A DNA stretch of 64,000 nucleotides, taken from the NCBI RefSeq assembly GCF_015207875.1, contig NZ_JADEVZ010000008.1, forward strand, positions 1-64,000, written 5' to 3'. Numbering within the stretch: the first letter of the stretch is position 1; every line of letters starts with the position of its first letter. The translations under genes were made by a program, and so were the position numbers. The notes beneath the pieces were generated by a model that worked only from the letters and a program-made list of their open reading frames with translations, was not told where the DNA came from and did not search any database. The DNA is from Dolichospermum sp. LEGE 00240. Lineage in GTDB: Bacteria; Cyanobacteriota; Cyanobacteriia; Cyanobacteriales; Nostocaceae. Below are positions 9,598 through 18,808 of the stretch, one piece after another.

Positions 9598-9984
9598 ATG
9601 AAGTTGGATGAGATAACATATAGGGTTAATGGTTGTGCGATGAAGGTACATAATACTCTGGGTAATGGTTTTCAGGAGGTTATTTATCAAAGATGTTTGG
9701 AAATTGAGTTGAAAAGGGCGGGTTTGAATTTTGGTCGGGAGGTGGAACAAGTTATTTATTATGATGGCATTGATGTGGGTACGCGCAGGGCAGATTTTCT
9801 GGTGGAAGACCAGGTTATTGTGGAGTTGAAGGCGCTGATCAATTTGGAGGATGTGCATTTATCACAGGTGAAAAATTATGTTGTCGCTTATGATTTCCCT
9901 GTGGGGTTGCTGATTAATTTTGGTGCTGTTAGTCTTCAGTTTAAAAAGGTATTTAATCCTAAATATAAAGGTGTTTTTGTCTGA
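9598..9984 (+). CDS. GxxExxY protein (PDDEXK_3 family)
   Basis: About 128 residues. The signature G-N-G-F-x-E-x-x-Y (GNGFQEVIYQ) is visible near the N terminus, and a nuclease-fold core RRADFLVED...VIVELKA carries the D and E-x-K expected of a PD-(D/E)XK fold. I chose ATG 9598 (MKLDEI) because GGAGG lies about 7 nt upstream; a farther in-frame ATG at 9583 would cover that site. The family is common in cyanobacteria and other bacteria, and its biological role is unknown. It stands alone between two copies of the CAGGATT-type repeat. Confidence 0.8.
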   Translation: MKLDEITYRVNGCAMKVHNTLGNGFQEVIYQRCLEIELKRAGLNFGREVEQVIYYDGIDVGTRRADFLVEDQVIVELKALINLEDVHLSQVKNYVVAYDFPVGLLINFGAVSLQFKKVFNPKYKGVFV

Positions 9985-10066
9985 ATCAGGATTTTCGGGA
10001 TTATGGGATTTTCAGGATTTTAATTGTCTGAATCAGGATTTTCAGGATTAAAGGATGTACAGGATT
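9980..10066. repeat. Dispersed CAGGATT-type repeat, two units
   Basis: Two tandem units, the first overlapping the end of the GxxExxY gene. A TTTATCAGCG doublet follows at about 10088-10117. Confidence 0.7.
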
Positions 10067-10213
10067 TATTTAATTCATCCGTCTTTATCTGCGTTTATCA
10101 GCGTTTATCAGCGTTTAATAAATCCAAAAATCTGATTCTATGCAGCTACATCTTAATTTGGTATAAGGAATACTGAAGACTAAGCAACAATAGATAGTAA
10201 ACAAGGAAAAAAG

Positions 10214-11905
10214 ATGTCGGAAAATCTTAAAAGTAAAGCTATCACACAAGGGGTACAGCGATCGCCTAATCGTGCCATGCTGCGGGCTGTAGGTTTTCAA
10301 GATGAAGACTTTAACAAAGCCATAGTCGGTATAGCCAACGGTTACAGCACCATCACCCCTTGTAACATGGGGATTAATAAACTGGCACAAAGGGCAGAAG
10401 CCGCAGTCAAAACCGCCGGTGCCATGCCCCAAATTTTCGGGACAATTACTGTCAGTGACGGGATTTCCATGGGAACAGAAGGGATGAAATACTCCCTAGT
10501 ATCACGGGAAGTCATCGCTGATTCCATTGAAACAGCCTGTAGCGCCCAAAGTATGGACGGTGTATTAGCAATTGGTGGTTGTGATAAAAATATGCCTGGG
10601 GCAATGTTAGCAATGGCGCGGATGAATATCCCTGCTATCTTTGTCTATGGTGGAACAATCAAACCCGGACATTATGAGGGTAAAGACTTAACCGTTGTCA
10701 GTTCCTTTGAAGCCGTTGGTCAATACAGCGCTGGCAAAATTGACGAAAATGAACTGTTAGCTGTTGAACGGGGTGCTTGTCCCGGTGCAGGGTCATGTGG
10801 TGGGATGTTTACAGCCAATACCATGTCTTCAGCATTTGAAGCAATGGGCATGAGTTTACCCTATTCCTCCACCATGGCTGCAGAAGACCCAGAAAAAGCC
10901 GACAGTACGGAACAATCTGCTCAAGTTTTAGTGGCAGCCATTCGCAAGCAGATATTACCTCGGACAATCATCACCCGGAAATCTATTGAAAACGCCATAT
11001 CTGTAATTATGGCTGTGGGTGGTTCTACCAATGCCGTATTGCATTTTCTAGCGATCGCCCGCGCTGCTGGAGTAGAATTAACCATAGACGACTTTGAAAC
11101 CATTCGCGGTAGAGTTCCCGTCATTTGTGATTTAAAACCCAGTGGTAAATATGTCGCCACAGACTTACACAAAGCCGGCGGCATTCCCCAAGTCATGAAA
11201 ATGCTTCTGGTTCATGACTTACTGCATGGAGACTGTATCACCATTTCCGGGCAAACCGTCGCCGAAGTATTAGCAGACATCCCCGCCGAACCACGTCCAG
11301 ACCAAGACGTAATTCGTCCCTGGCATAACCCCATGTATGCCCAGGGACACCTAGCCATTCTCAAAGGCAACCTCGCCACGGAAGGGGCAGTAGCCAAAAT
11401 TACCGGAGTCAAAAAGCCCGTCATTACCGGACCAGCCAGAGTATTTGAATCCGAAGAATCCTGTTTAGATGCCATCTTAGCCGGAAAAATCATCGCCGGT
11501 GATGTCATTGTGATCCGTTACGAAGGACCAAAAGGTGGACCCGGCATGCGGGAAATGTTAGCCCCCACCTCCGCCATTATTGGTGCTGGTTTAGGAGACT
11601 CCGTAGGCTTAATTACCGACGGACGTTTCTCTGGTGGTACTTACGGCATGGTAGTCGGCCACGTTGCCCCAGAAGCGGCTGTAGGTGGTGCGATCGCCCT
11701 AGTAGAAGAAGGTGATAGCATTACCATAGATGCCCATAATCGTCTGTTGCAACTGAATATATCAGATGCAGAATTAGCCACCCGTCGCGCCAATTGGCAA
11801 CCACTACCACCCAGATATACCAAAGGCGTACTGGCCAAATATGCCAAACTGGTATCTTCCAGCAGTGTAGGTGCAGTCACAGATTTAGACCTGTTTGCTA
11901 ATTAG
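10214..11905 (+). CDS. ilvD: Dihydroxy-acid dehydratase
   Basis: The 563-residue product has the usual family length. It converts 2,3-dihydroxy-isovalerate or -methylvalerate to the 2-keto acids in valine/isoleucine synthesis (and the pantothenate precursor), using an Fe-S cluster. Landmarks are GGCDKNMPG (cluster Cys, about residue 120), [16 protein letters not shown] (about 190-205), the GGSTNAVLH segment, and the C-terminal [12 protein letters not shown] and GHVAPEA blocks. A purine-rich AAGGAAAAAAG precedes the ATG. It appears to be a single-gene unit with a hairpin just downstream. Confidence is high. Confidence 0.97.
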   Translation: MSENLKSKAITQGVQRSPNRAMLRAVGFQDEDFNKAIVGIANGYSTITPCNMGINKLAQRAEAAVKTAGAMPQIFGTITVSDGISMGTEGMKYSLVSREVIADSIETACSAQSMDGVLAIGGCDKNMPGAMLAMARMNIPAIFVYGGTIKPGHYEGKDLTVVSSFEAVGQYSAGKIDENELLAVERGACPGAGSCGGMFTANTMSSAFEAMGMSLPYSSTMAAEDPEKADSTEQSAQVLVAAIRKQILPRTIITRKSIENAISVIMAVGGSTNAVLHFLAIARAAGVELTIDDFETIRGRVPVICDLKPSGKYVATDLHKAGGIPQVMKMLLVHDLLHGDCITISGQTVAEVLADIPAEPRPDQDVIRPWHNPMYAQGHLAILKGNLATEGAVAKITGVKKPVITGPARVFESEESCLDAILAGKIIAGDVIVIRYEGPKGGPGMREMLAPTSAIIGAGLGDSVGLITDGRFSGGTYGMVVGHVAPEAAVGGAIALVEEGDSITIDAHNRLLQLNISDAELATRRANWQPLPPRYTKGVLAKYAKLVSSSSVGAVTDLDLFAN

Positions 11906-11918
11906 AATTATACCAGAT

Positions 11919-11943
11919 ACCCGACTTCTTAAAGAAGTTGGGT
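11919..11943 (+). terminator. Hairpin after ilvD
   Basis: Inverted repeat ACCCGACTTCTT / AAGAAGTTGGGT with one G-T pair, 13 nt after the ilvD stop. It is followed by an AT-rich but not pure T tract. It could be the ilvD terminator or a dispersed cyanobacterial palindrome. Confidence 0.55.
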
Positions 11944-12064
11944 AATTGAATAAAATTAATTTTGAAAATAGCATCTCTTCCTTCTTACTCTCCGTGTCCT
12001 CTGCGCCTCTGTGGTATGGCTAACGCCACGCTTCGCTATCGTTATCTTGAATATTTTCAAGCCT

Positions 12065-12706
12065 ATGCAGCTAAATCCAACCTTACCAGACAAAGTTACC
12101 CAACATTGGCAAATAGTAAAAAATGGTGTTTATAATTTCACCCAATCTGTACAACAAAAAGCCACACAAACAACAGATAACACTAAAGCTTATTTAGAAA
12201 ATCATTGGCAAAATGTCGAGAAAATTACTGACAATACATCAGAAGTAATCCAAAAAAATATTAATACTACTATTCATGATTTCTTATCACAATATCCCTG
12301 GTTTTTCCAAATATTAGAAATATTCACATGGGGAATAAATCACCCAGTCAGAGGCGTAGTAATTTTATTATTTACAATTGCTGTACTTTGGAGTATTATC
12401 AAAGCAATTGTTAAAATTATAGAAACGGCTAGTTGGTCAATTTTTAAAATTCCTTTTATATTATTCCAAAAAATATTAAAATCTCTTTGGATAAAATTTG
12501 CTAGATTCGGAATTTTCCCAATTAGAAAAACTCACAGTAAACAACAAAGGTTAGCCGAAATTTCCCAGCGTTTAGAAGTTATTCACAATGAACAACAAGC
12601 ACTATTACAAGAAGCTGCAAAACTCATGAAAATTCCCTCTGCGTCAGAAAAGTACGAATTAAATGAACCACAAAGACACGAAGAAAGAAAAGAAGAACAG
12701 AGTTAA
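12065..12706 (+). CDS. Hypothetical membrane protein
   Basis: About 213 residues from ATG 12065 (MQLNPTLPDK). An upstream in-frame GTG at 12011 would make the gene start inside a dispersed repeat (12014-12040), so I rejected it. There is a helical polar N-terminal part (residues 1-90, coiled-coil-like), one clear transmembrane segment (about 95-125, GVVILLFTIAVLW), a second amphipathic hydrophobic stretch, and a charged C-terminal coil rich in Glu, Gln and Lys. I do not recognise the family. It has no operon partner. Confidence 0.6.
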   Translation: MQLNPTLPDKVTQHWQIVKNGVYNFTQSVQQKATQTTDNTKAYLENHWQNVEKITDNTSEVIQKNINTTIHDFLSQYPWFFQILEIFTWGINHPVRGVVILLFTIAVLWSIIKAIVKIIETASWSIFKIPFILFQKILKSLWIKFARFGIFPIRKTHSKQQRLAEISQRLEVIHNEQQALLQEAAKLMKIPSASEKYELNEPQRHEERKEEQS

Positions 12707-12787
12707 TCTTAAAATCTTTATGTGCATCTGCGTTTATTTGCATTCATCAGCGTTCAATTCTTAAACCCTTATATAGTAAAAAAAAGA

Positions 12788-13951
12788 CTAACGGTAAGGA
12801 GACATCTGTTTAATTATCTCATCTTCTGCACCAGATACAAACTTAGCAAACCGCACAGCTAAAGGAGGAACAAAGATAAAAGGACTATTGAAACCAGAAA
12901 ATATATGCAATCCTGAAAATTCAGAAATAGCACCAATTAAAGGTAATTTATCCTGAGTAAATGCAACTAAACAATGATGCCATATTCCTGGTAAATTTCC
13001 TAAACTTGGTAATATTTTTGTAATACTTTCTCGTAACCATTGTTCACTTGCTGCTGAATTAATTTCCGCTTGTGGATTTGTTAGAACTCGGCTAACTTGA
13101 CCTAAGCGTAAACTACCATCAAGAAATTGCACCACACCAGCATCTAAAATAGGTGGTACTATTTCATAATCTGGATTATCCCATAATTCATCAATTTGAG
13201 TAGATTCTACTTCTAATTGATATCTTTGCAAATTTGCTGGTGATACTAAGGTGTGTAATTGCATATCTAGAGGAGGTGTTTCAATGATTTCTGCATGGGA
13301 AAAATATATTTTCGTAGCAATACCCATTGATTTGAGTAATTTACGAGTAATTCCCCCAGCACAAATCACAACATTATCACTATTAAAAGTAGTGGTATTT
13401 GTTTTCACACCTGTACATTTTTTTGTGGGAGTAGTGATTAATTCTAAAAATTTCCCCAATTGAATTTCTCCTCCTAAATTTACCATAGCTTGAATGTAAG
13501 CTTGGGTAGTTTTTTCCGGGTGAATATGACCATGTTTAACAGTTAATGCACCAGATATGACTTGAGGATTTAATAAAGGTTCTAATTCACAAGCTTCTTG
13601 AATAGTAATTAAACGTGGAGGAATCAAAACTTCTTGATAGGATTGAACCATGATTTCGGGATTCATATCTACAGGAATAGTCATCAATAAATCTAATTCC
13701 CGAAATTGAGTATCTGCATTTAATTCCTGTGACAAAATCCGATGACGAGTAATACCTTCCTGACATAATTGTTGTGTAATTGGTGTTTTTCCTGACCAAA
13801 AACTAATTCCTCCATAACTATAACCAGTAGCATTTTGAGATATTTCATATTGTTCTAACAAAAGTACAGAAAATCCGATTTTTGTTAGTTCATAAGCAAG
13901 TGCAGCACCAGTAATTCCCGCACCGATAACAATCCAATTATAGGTTTTCAT
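12788..13951 (-). CDS. FAD-dependent oxidoreductase (DAO family)
   Basis: The 387-residue product has the dinucleotide-binding GAGITGAALAYEL motif at residues 10-22, followed by the acidic end of the second strand (LLLEQ). The domain layout is that of D-amino-acid oxidase/glycine oxidase-like proteins, and the C terminus has the GLHIFSGFNSPFI block. It probably oxidises a secondary or D-amine; the substrate is unknown. Its ATG abuts the TAA of the upstream DarT-macro gene with no gap, so the two are likely co-translated. Confidence 0.8.
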   Translation of the reverse strand: MKTYNWIVIGAGITGAALAYELTKIGFSVLLLEQYEISQNATGYSYGGISFWSGKTPITQQLCQEGITRHRILSQELNADTQFRELDLLMTIPVDMNPEIMVQSYQEVLIPPRLITIQEACELEPLLNPQVISGALTVKHGHIHPEKTTQAYIQAMVNLGGEIQLGKFLELITTPTKKCTGVKTNTTTFNSDNVVICAGGITRKLLKSMGIATKIYFSHAEIIETPPLDMQLHTLVSPANLQRYQLEVESTQIDELWDNPDYEIVPPILDAGVVQFLDGSLRLGQVSRVLTNPQAEINSAASEQWLRESITKILPSLGNLPGIWHHCLVAFTQDKLPLIGAISEFSGLHIFSGFNSPFIFVPPLAVRFAKFVSGAEDEIIKQMSPYR

Positions 13952-15157
13952 TTATTTTAATGAAAGTAAAAATTCTTTTGTTAGAAATTCATCAGCGATT
14001 TTTCCATCAGTAGGTAAATATATGCACACTTGAATATCTAACTCTTTTAAAAACTTGCACATCAAGGGTCCAACATCTTGCCATTGCAAATTACCAAGTC
14101 CACAACCCAAAGCCGGCATTGCTAAAGATTTTATACCTTGTTGTTTGTAATTATCCCGGATCCATTTTAGTCCTTCTTCAATTCCTTGGATATCAGCATT
14201 ATTTTTCCAATGTTGTTTAGTAGGAAATAAAAGAAACCATGTTTCTCCATTTTCATAAGGTAAGGATGTTGTTTCTTCTGCTAGTTGATTAAAGATTGAA
14301 GATTCGCGCTTGTGTAATTTAGGTTTACCCATTTGTAATATTTTCTTTTTACACAAATCCTCATAATGAACATACATATCTGGAAATCTATATTTAGCTG
14401 TTGATGCTAGTCCTTTACCCATCACTCCCACACAGTTTACACTGATAGTAAGTGTTTGCATCCTAGAGAAAAACATATCCCCTTCTACTAGAGAAACTGT
14501 GTTTGTTAATGCTATTCTATTTGAAGGTAAAAAGAAAATATTTGGTTCTATACTTACTGGTGGTTTAACTAAATTTTTATATTCAGAATTTTGTATGACT
14601 TCTTCTAATTTTTTAGCCGTATTTTCTTTTGGTACATAAATAGCTTGAATTAAATCAGGTGTAACTGTATTAGGGACTAAACATTCAGCCATTATTTTTC
14701 TTTTTGTCCCATCTTCATCTTTCCACCATTCAATATCTATACCTTTGATTATTTCACTAATAATCTCTTTTTCTTTATAGCTAGTAGCTGGTAAAATTTG
14801 AGATATGTTACTAGCTGCATTTCCAGTGGTTATAAAAGCACCTTGACGACCTAATATCCCCGGTTGTATTGATAAAACAACTATTCCATAATCTTTATTT
14901 TCATTTATGACCCTATATAACATTGGGTTTCTTGGTTGAAAATAGAAATTTGCATATTCCCATAAGCTTTTACCATCTGGTGTTAATTTATGACTACGGT
15001 TTGTAACGATTTGCTGATCATATACAGGTGTAGGTTGAATATTTTCTTTTTCAATAAGTGCATGAGATAATATTCCTCTCTTAAGAATAGATGGAACATT
15101 ATTGATATGTGTTATATAGTACAAGCTATCAATTGTTTTTTTGCGTTTCATTATCAT
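13952..15157 (-). CDS. DarT-DarG-like fusion: DNA ADP-ribosyltransferase plus macro domain
   Basis: One 401-residue chain. Residues about 10-205 match DarT (DUF4433): YYITHINN...ILKRGI at 13-29, LWEYANFYFQPRNPMLY at 65-81 with Arg76, and IMAECLVP with Glu158 where DarT keeps its catalytic Glu. Residues about 222-400 form a DarG-type macro domain: EGDMFF, VNCVGVMGKGLA at 240-251, and PALGCGLGNLQW at 348-359. DarT adds ADP-ribose to thymidine in single-stranded DNA, and the DarG macro domain removes it; normally these are two genes. Here toxin and antidote are fused, with key residues present in both halves. The stop codon touches the FAD oxidoreductase start. Confidence 0.85.
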   Translation of the reverse strand: MIMKRKKTIDSLYYITHINNVPSILKRGILSHALIEKENIQPTPVYDQQIVTNRSHKLTPDGKSLWEYANFYFQPRNPMLYRVINENKDYGIVVLSIQPGILGRQGAFITTGNAASNISQILPATSYKEKEIISEIIKGIDIEWWKDEDGTKRKIMAECLVPNTVTPDLIQAIYVPKENTAKKLEEVIQNSEYKNLVKPPVSIEPNIFFLPSNRIALTNTVSLVEGDMFFSRMQTLTISVNCVGVMGKGLASTAKYRFPDMYVHYEDLCKKKILQMGKPKLHKRESSIFNQLAEETTSLPYENGETWFLLFPTKQHWKNNADIQGIEEGLKWIRDNYKQQGIKSLAMPALGCGLGNLQWQDVGPLMCKFLKELDIQVCIYLPTDGKIADEFLTKEFLLSLK

Positions 15158-15513
15158 AAAGTTTAGATTTTAATGTTATTATTATAGTATTTTTTACAAC
15201 AATATTGCAATCCGTAAAATCAAGAGTTCATTGTAGGGTGTTACTATCAATTGTACACGGTAACAGGTGACAGGTTGCAGGTGACAGGTGACAGGTGACA
15301 GGTGACAGTTTCTGATAAAAATCCGCTAAACCCTTATTAATAAATGGTTTTAGCTTTATTTAGCAAGCCCTAAATGATATGAACACCTGTTGTTCCAACA
15401 ATGCTGCAACCCGTAAAATTAAAGCTTCATTATAGGGTGCTGCTTTTGCATAACTTTTTCTATTTAAAACTTTTTAACCACGCTCTAATTACGTTATGAT
15501 GTGCTATGGTTTG
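15158..15513. other. Intergenic region with a heptamer repeat
   Basis: A 356-bp gap between leftward genes. It contains the CAGGTGA heptamer array at 15264-15308 and two related stretches (15202-15240 and 15401-15440) that both read CAAT...GCAA.CCGTAAAAT...TTCATT.TAGGGTG. These are probably decayed copies of one small repeat. Confidence 0.55.
15264..15308. repeat. Heptamer short tandem repeat (CAGGTGA)n
   Basis: About six units, one imperfect (CAGGTTG). This is typical of the STRR sequences of heterocystous cyanobacteria. The complementary heptamer occurs at 43113-43157. Confidence 0.85.
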
Positions 15514-16140
15514 CTAGGGCTTACTTTGGTTGGCGTAGTTAGCGCCTGTATAACCTGTGGCCACCCAAATAATTGCCCTAGCACCATCCCGAATAGATTT
15601 TTGAATCGGTTCTGGTGAATTTTCTGAAGGAACTGATACCGGTTTAAAATTCATGCCTCGACTACCCAAAACAATTTCACCAACGATGCAAGCACGACGC
15701 ATATGGAAATCAGATGTGATTAAATAAACACTTTTGATTCCCCGAGATTGTAATTCGTCCACTGTCGTAGTAAAATTAGTAACTGTATCTACAGCTTCAT
15801 AGTCTAAATTTAAACGCCGGGGATCAACTCCTGCATTGGCAAATATTTTTTTAGTATGCTGAGGTGGACTGCCTCCAGAAATCCAAATAGGTATATTGGG
15901 ATATTGGCGGGCTAATTTGGCTGTAAACTTTTCTCTTTCTAGTAAGCGAGTAGAACCGCCTAAAACTAATATTGCTTGTGGTTGGACAAATTGGTTTTGT
16001 ACTGCTTTGCACCCCCACCAGATAAATAAGGGGAGGAGGCAAACCATAACTCTCACAGATTTCCCTGTCAAAATTAGCTTATTCAAGGCTTGATAAGTAT
16101 GTCTATTCGGACGAGAATTTTCTTTAACAATCAGTACCAT
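15514..16140 (-). CDS. YdcF/DUF218 family membrane-anchored protein
   Basis: The 208-residue product has one hydrophobic segment (about residues 31-46) followed by a DUF218 domain: AILVLGGSTRLLER at the start, WISGGSPP, an acidic DYEAVDT.TN segment, and LITSDFHMRRA. These are the conserved motifs of the YdcF/SanA/ElyC group, which is envelope-associated and not well understood biochemically. It lies upstream of IS debris, and there is no clear operon. Confidence 0.8.
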   Translation of the reverse strand: MVLIVKENSRPNRHTYQALNKLILTGKSVRVMVCLLPLFIWWGCKAVQNQFVQPQAILVLGGSTRLLEREKFTAKLARQYPNIPIWISGGSPPQHTKKIFANAGVDPRRLNLDYEAVDTVTNFTTTVDELQSRGIKSVYLITSDFHMRRACIVGEIVLGSRGMNFKPVSVPSENSPEPIQKSIRDGARAIIWVATGYTGANYANQSKP

Positions 16141-16456
16141 GATGCATAAGGATGATGGTTAGTATAAGTTTTTGCGAAGTATGCCTAAAAAGAAGTTGGT
16201 AACTTTGCAGTCATAGTAACTGAATCCACGTCGCTGTAATTTCTGCCATATCCTAAACTATCTGAGAAAATTAATCAAAGGTGTCTTACCACTCATTGAC
16301 AACATAATTTTCAGGTTTACTATAAGACTTAACACGCCTAAGAATTTTAATTAGTGTAACTGCTTGCTATATGTGACAATGATTTATTTGTTTTCACAAA
16401 CATAATTCTCAATTCTTAATGAATACAATCAGGAAAGAATACATAAATCTTTATAT
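16141..16456. other. Intergenic region, nothing recognised
   Basis: AT-rich spacer between the YdcF gene and the left end of an IS1634-like remnant. I see no ORF above noise. Confidence 0.4.
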
Positions 16457-16760
16457 TTACCCTACATTCCGCACTTCATTTTGTAGTATAGACATGAGTG
16501 TAATAAGTAACAGAAACAGCTTAAATATAAACACATAACTAATTTGGCAATAAATATAGACAGTAATATAAAAATTGCCAACAAATTGAAATTAATAAGG
16601 TATTGACAATAAATTCAGAAGAAAAAATGAGAAAGTGAGTCTGAATGAAATCAAAATACCAAAAAATATGAATTACCAAAAAGAAGAATTTGAGAGTAAA
16701 AACTTAGATCACTTAGGAATAATAGATGAGATAGGAATAGTAGAAAAAATTAATGAGATA
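16457..16760 (+). mobile_element. Truncated IS1634-like element, copy 1
   Basis: The left terminal repeat contains CATTCCGCACTTC and matches the ends at 45945 and 51014. About 175 bp of leader is shared with the copy at 45222-45960. The transposase N terminus (from 16635) begins MSLNEIKIPKNMNYQK, but its start is GTG where copy 2 has ATG. The reading frame is lost after about 42 residues, where the IS630-like remnant begins. Confidence 0.75.
16635..16760 (+). pseudogene. IS1634-like transposase N-terminal fragment
   Basis: About 42 residues of the N-terminal DUF4277-type region. The sequence is nearly the same as copy 2 but has a six-residue deletion (AGIIDEIE compared with DEIG). It is cut by the neighbouring IS630-like sequence. 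Confidence 0.75.
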
Positions 16761-16765
16761 AGTGG

Positions 16766-17050
16766 TCACGCAAAATTAATTACATATTCTTCTCCAAATT
16801 GGCGAATGACTTTCTCTACATAATTAACTAAATTATCCCAACATTGATAGGCATCTATTTCTATCCATTCATATTTCATAAATTTCCAAAGAATCTCAAT
16901 TAAGTTTAACTGGGGAGAATAGGTTGATAGGTAAAATATTTCTAGATTTTTCTGCCGCCATTCTTCCTCTTTCTCCTTGATTTTTTTACTTGTATGATAA
17001 TTCCTACGGAGCGCTTCGCTATCGCTTTGCTGGTCGTAGGTATTGCTTTT
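16766..17050 (-). pseudogene. IS630-family transposase C-terminal fragment
   Basis: The translation contains YLSTYSPQLNLIEILWKFMK, the C-terminal end of IS630-type DDE transposases including the catalytic Glu. The upstream part of the frame is interrupted by a small HIP1-associated repeat (about 17004-17040, CGGAGCGCTTCGCTATCG). The rest of the transposase is missing. It abuts the 3' end of the MATE gene and marks the left border of the metabolite island. Confidence 0.75.
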
Positions 17051-17074
17051 CACTATAACTAGCAACTTGGGTTA

Positions 17075-18454
17075 CTATTGTTCGAGAGATTTTGCTCCCA
17101 CAGAGCCAAGAGAAACAAGATCGTCTTCACCATCAATGGTAAAACTGCTGGGCAACTTTAGCCCCAGTCCCATCATTCTGATTGCAAAAAACAAAGATAA
17201 AGCCAGCCATAAAATATGGTTGCTCTGAAAATTATAGGCGACAAAAATTGTCGGTACAAATCCCAGTATAAAAGCGGCTAAACTGGCATTCCGCAGGGTA
17301 TGCCCTTGTGCTAAACCCAAAAAGTATCCATCCAAAATCCAAGCCAATGAACTGCACAACAATACAAGTACTAACCAGGGAATATAAATATTAATATGCT
17401 CTGTAAGTTCCTTATGGTCGGTTAAAAAGCCAAAAACAGTCTGAGGAAATAGCCAACATACTCCGCCGAAAGAGAGTGCCACTAGCAGCGCAGTTTCAAC
17501 AGAGACACTGGCCAATGGGATTAACTGCTGTGAAGCTCCTTTCCCTTTAGAGTTGCCGACCAGTGCTTCTGTCGCAAATCCTAGTCCTTCAACAAAATAG
17601 CCACATAGGATGAATATCTGTAAGAGCAACGCATTTTCAGTATAATTATTACTTCCCATCCCTACCCCCTGATAGTTAAAAATTAAGACAGCAAAAATCA
17701 AACAGCAATTGCTGAGAAAGATATTTGCATTGAGGGTTAAGGTAGATCTGATTGCCGAGAATTCCCAGATTTTGCTAACTACCGATTTTACCTCTTGCCA
17801 GTTGAGTTCTAAGCAGAAAAAAATTAATCCCAGCAACAGGGTCAGATACTGACTGATAGCATATGAGAGTCCAGCCCCTGTACTTGCCCATTCCCACTGG
17901 AAAATCAAGAGGTAATCGAGTGCGATCTTGGCAAGGTTGCCAACCACAGCGAACAATACAACCAATCCATTTTTTTCCTGTCCTAGAAACCAACCCATCA
18001 GGACAAAGTTGAGCAAGACTGCAGGAGCTGCCCAAATTTGGGTGTAAAAATAGGCAAGACTCGAAGCTTTGACCTCTGGGACAACGTTGAGAAGACCAAA
18101 CCCCAGCTCTGCCAAAGGATACTGGAAGAGTAAGAGTGCCAGACCCAAAGTCAGCGCAATCAAATTATTACGTAGTACTACTAACAGCAAAGCCTCTGGG
18201 TCATTTCTGCCTACTGCTTGAGCTGTTACCCCAGTGGTACCCATTCGTAAAAATGATAAGATGAAGTAGAGGCTATTTAGCAAGTTTGTAGCCAAGGCGA
18301 CTCCAGTTAAGTCATGAATTTCGTCAAGATGTCCCAAAAAGCTGATACTGATCAAACCAGCCAGTGGGGTCATGATATTGGATATGATGTTGGTGATCGC
18401 TAGTCGAAAGAAGCGAGGGAGGAATTCATAATCGCTAGGGAGCATTAGGTTCAT
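17075..18454 (-). CDS. MATE-family efflux transporter (DinF-like)
   Basis: The 459-residue product has about 12 hydrophobic segments. The start (NIISNIMTPLAGLISISFLGHL) and the repeated second half are those of MATE/DinF antiporters, which expel organic compounds using H+ or Na+. It is the last gene of the leftward biosynthetic run, 354 bp after the PKS, which suggests it exports the product. The C terminus ends just before the IS630 fragment, but the length is normal, so it looks intact. Confidence 0.85.
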   Translation of the reverse strand: MNLMLPSDYEFLPRFFRLAITNIISNIMTPLAGLISISFLGHLDEIHDLTGVALATNLLNSLYFILSFLRMGTTGVTAQAVGRNDPEALLLVVLRNNLIALTLGLALLLFQYPLAELGFGLLNVVPEVKASSLAYFYTQIWAAPAVLLNFVLMGWFLGQEKNGLVVLFAVVGNLAKIALDYLLIFQWEWASTGAGLSYAISQYLTLLLGLIFFCLELNWQEVKSVVSKIWEFSAIRSTLTLNANIFLSNCCLIFAVLIFNYQGVGMGSNNYTENALLLQIFILCGYFVEGLGFATEALVGNSKGKGASQQLIPLASVSVETALLVALSFGGVCWLFPQTVFGFLTDHKELTEHINIYIPWLVLVLLCSSLAWILDGYFLGLAQGHTLRNASLAAFILGFVPTIFVAYNFQSNHILWLALSLFFAIRMMGLGLKLPSSFTIDGEDDLVSLGSVGAKSLEQ

Positions 18455-18808
18455 AAATTAACTCAAATTGCTAGTTGACGCAAGTTGCGCGAGTTTTAGT
18501 TTTGGAGTGTGGCAAAGGAAAAGTACTTAGAGGATGTTTGGAAATACGGAGAGTACCAGATTTACAGCCTGAAAATATACATTAATGGCACGGAGTTGAA
18601 TGGAAAATTTAGGCTTCGAGACTATTGATCGAGTATAAAATAGCCCTGATGAGGTAATAAGCTATACTTTCCAAACATCCTCTTAGCAACTTACGTTAGT
18701 TAGTCAAAGCTCTACTATACTATACTCTAGGTGTTGCTGAATTCAGGTATGAAAGTTTAGGGGACGGGGGATGGGGAGATCAGGGGAAACGCATCTAAAT
18801 TATCTGGT
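18455..18808. other. PKS-MATE intergenic region with a MITE
   Basis: A 354-bp gap, nearly half of which is the MITE at 18529-18683. The rest (18684-18808) shows a G-rich patch and no ORF. The MITE could affect co-transcription of the exporter with the PKS. Confidence 0.6.
18529..18683. mobile_element. MITE with AGAGGATGTTTGGAAA terminal repeats
   Basis: Inverted ends AGAGGATGTTTGGAAA and TTTCCAAACATCCTCT enclose about 125 bp with no ORF. A relative with ends AGAGGGTGTTTGAAAAGT lies at 45021-45221. Confidence 0.8.

Noticed and set aside
12011-12064. Upstream GTG start of the membrane protein
   Set aside because: The extension lies in a dispersed repeat (TGGCTAACGCCACGCTTCG) and lacks a ribosome binding site.
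15264-15308. CRISPR or regulatory direct repeat
   Set aside because: It is a 7-bp tandem microsatellite-like STRR without spacers.
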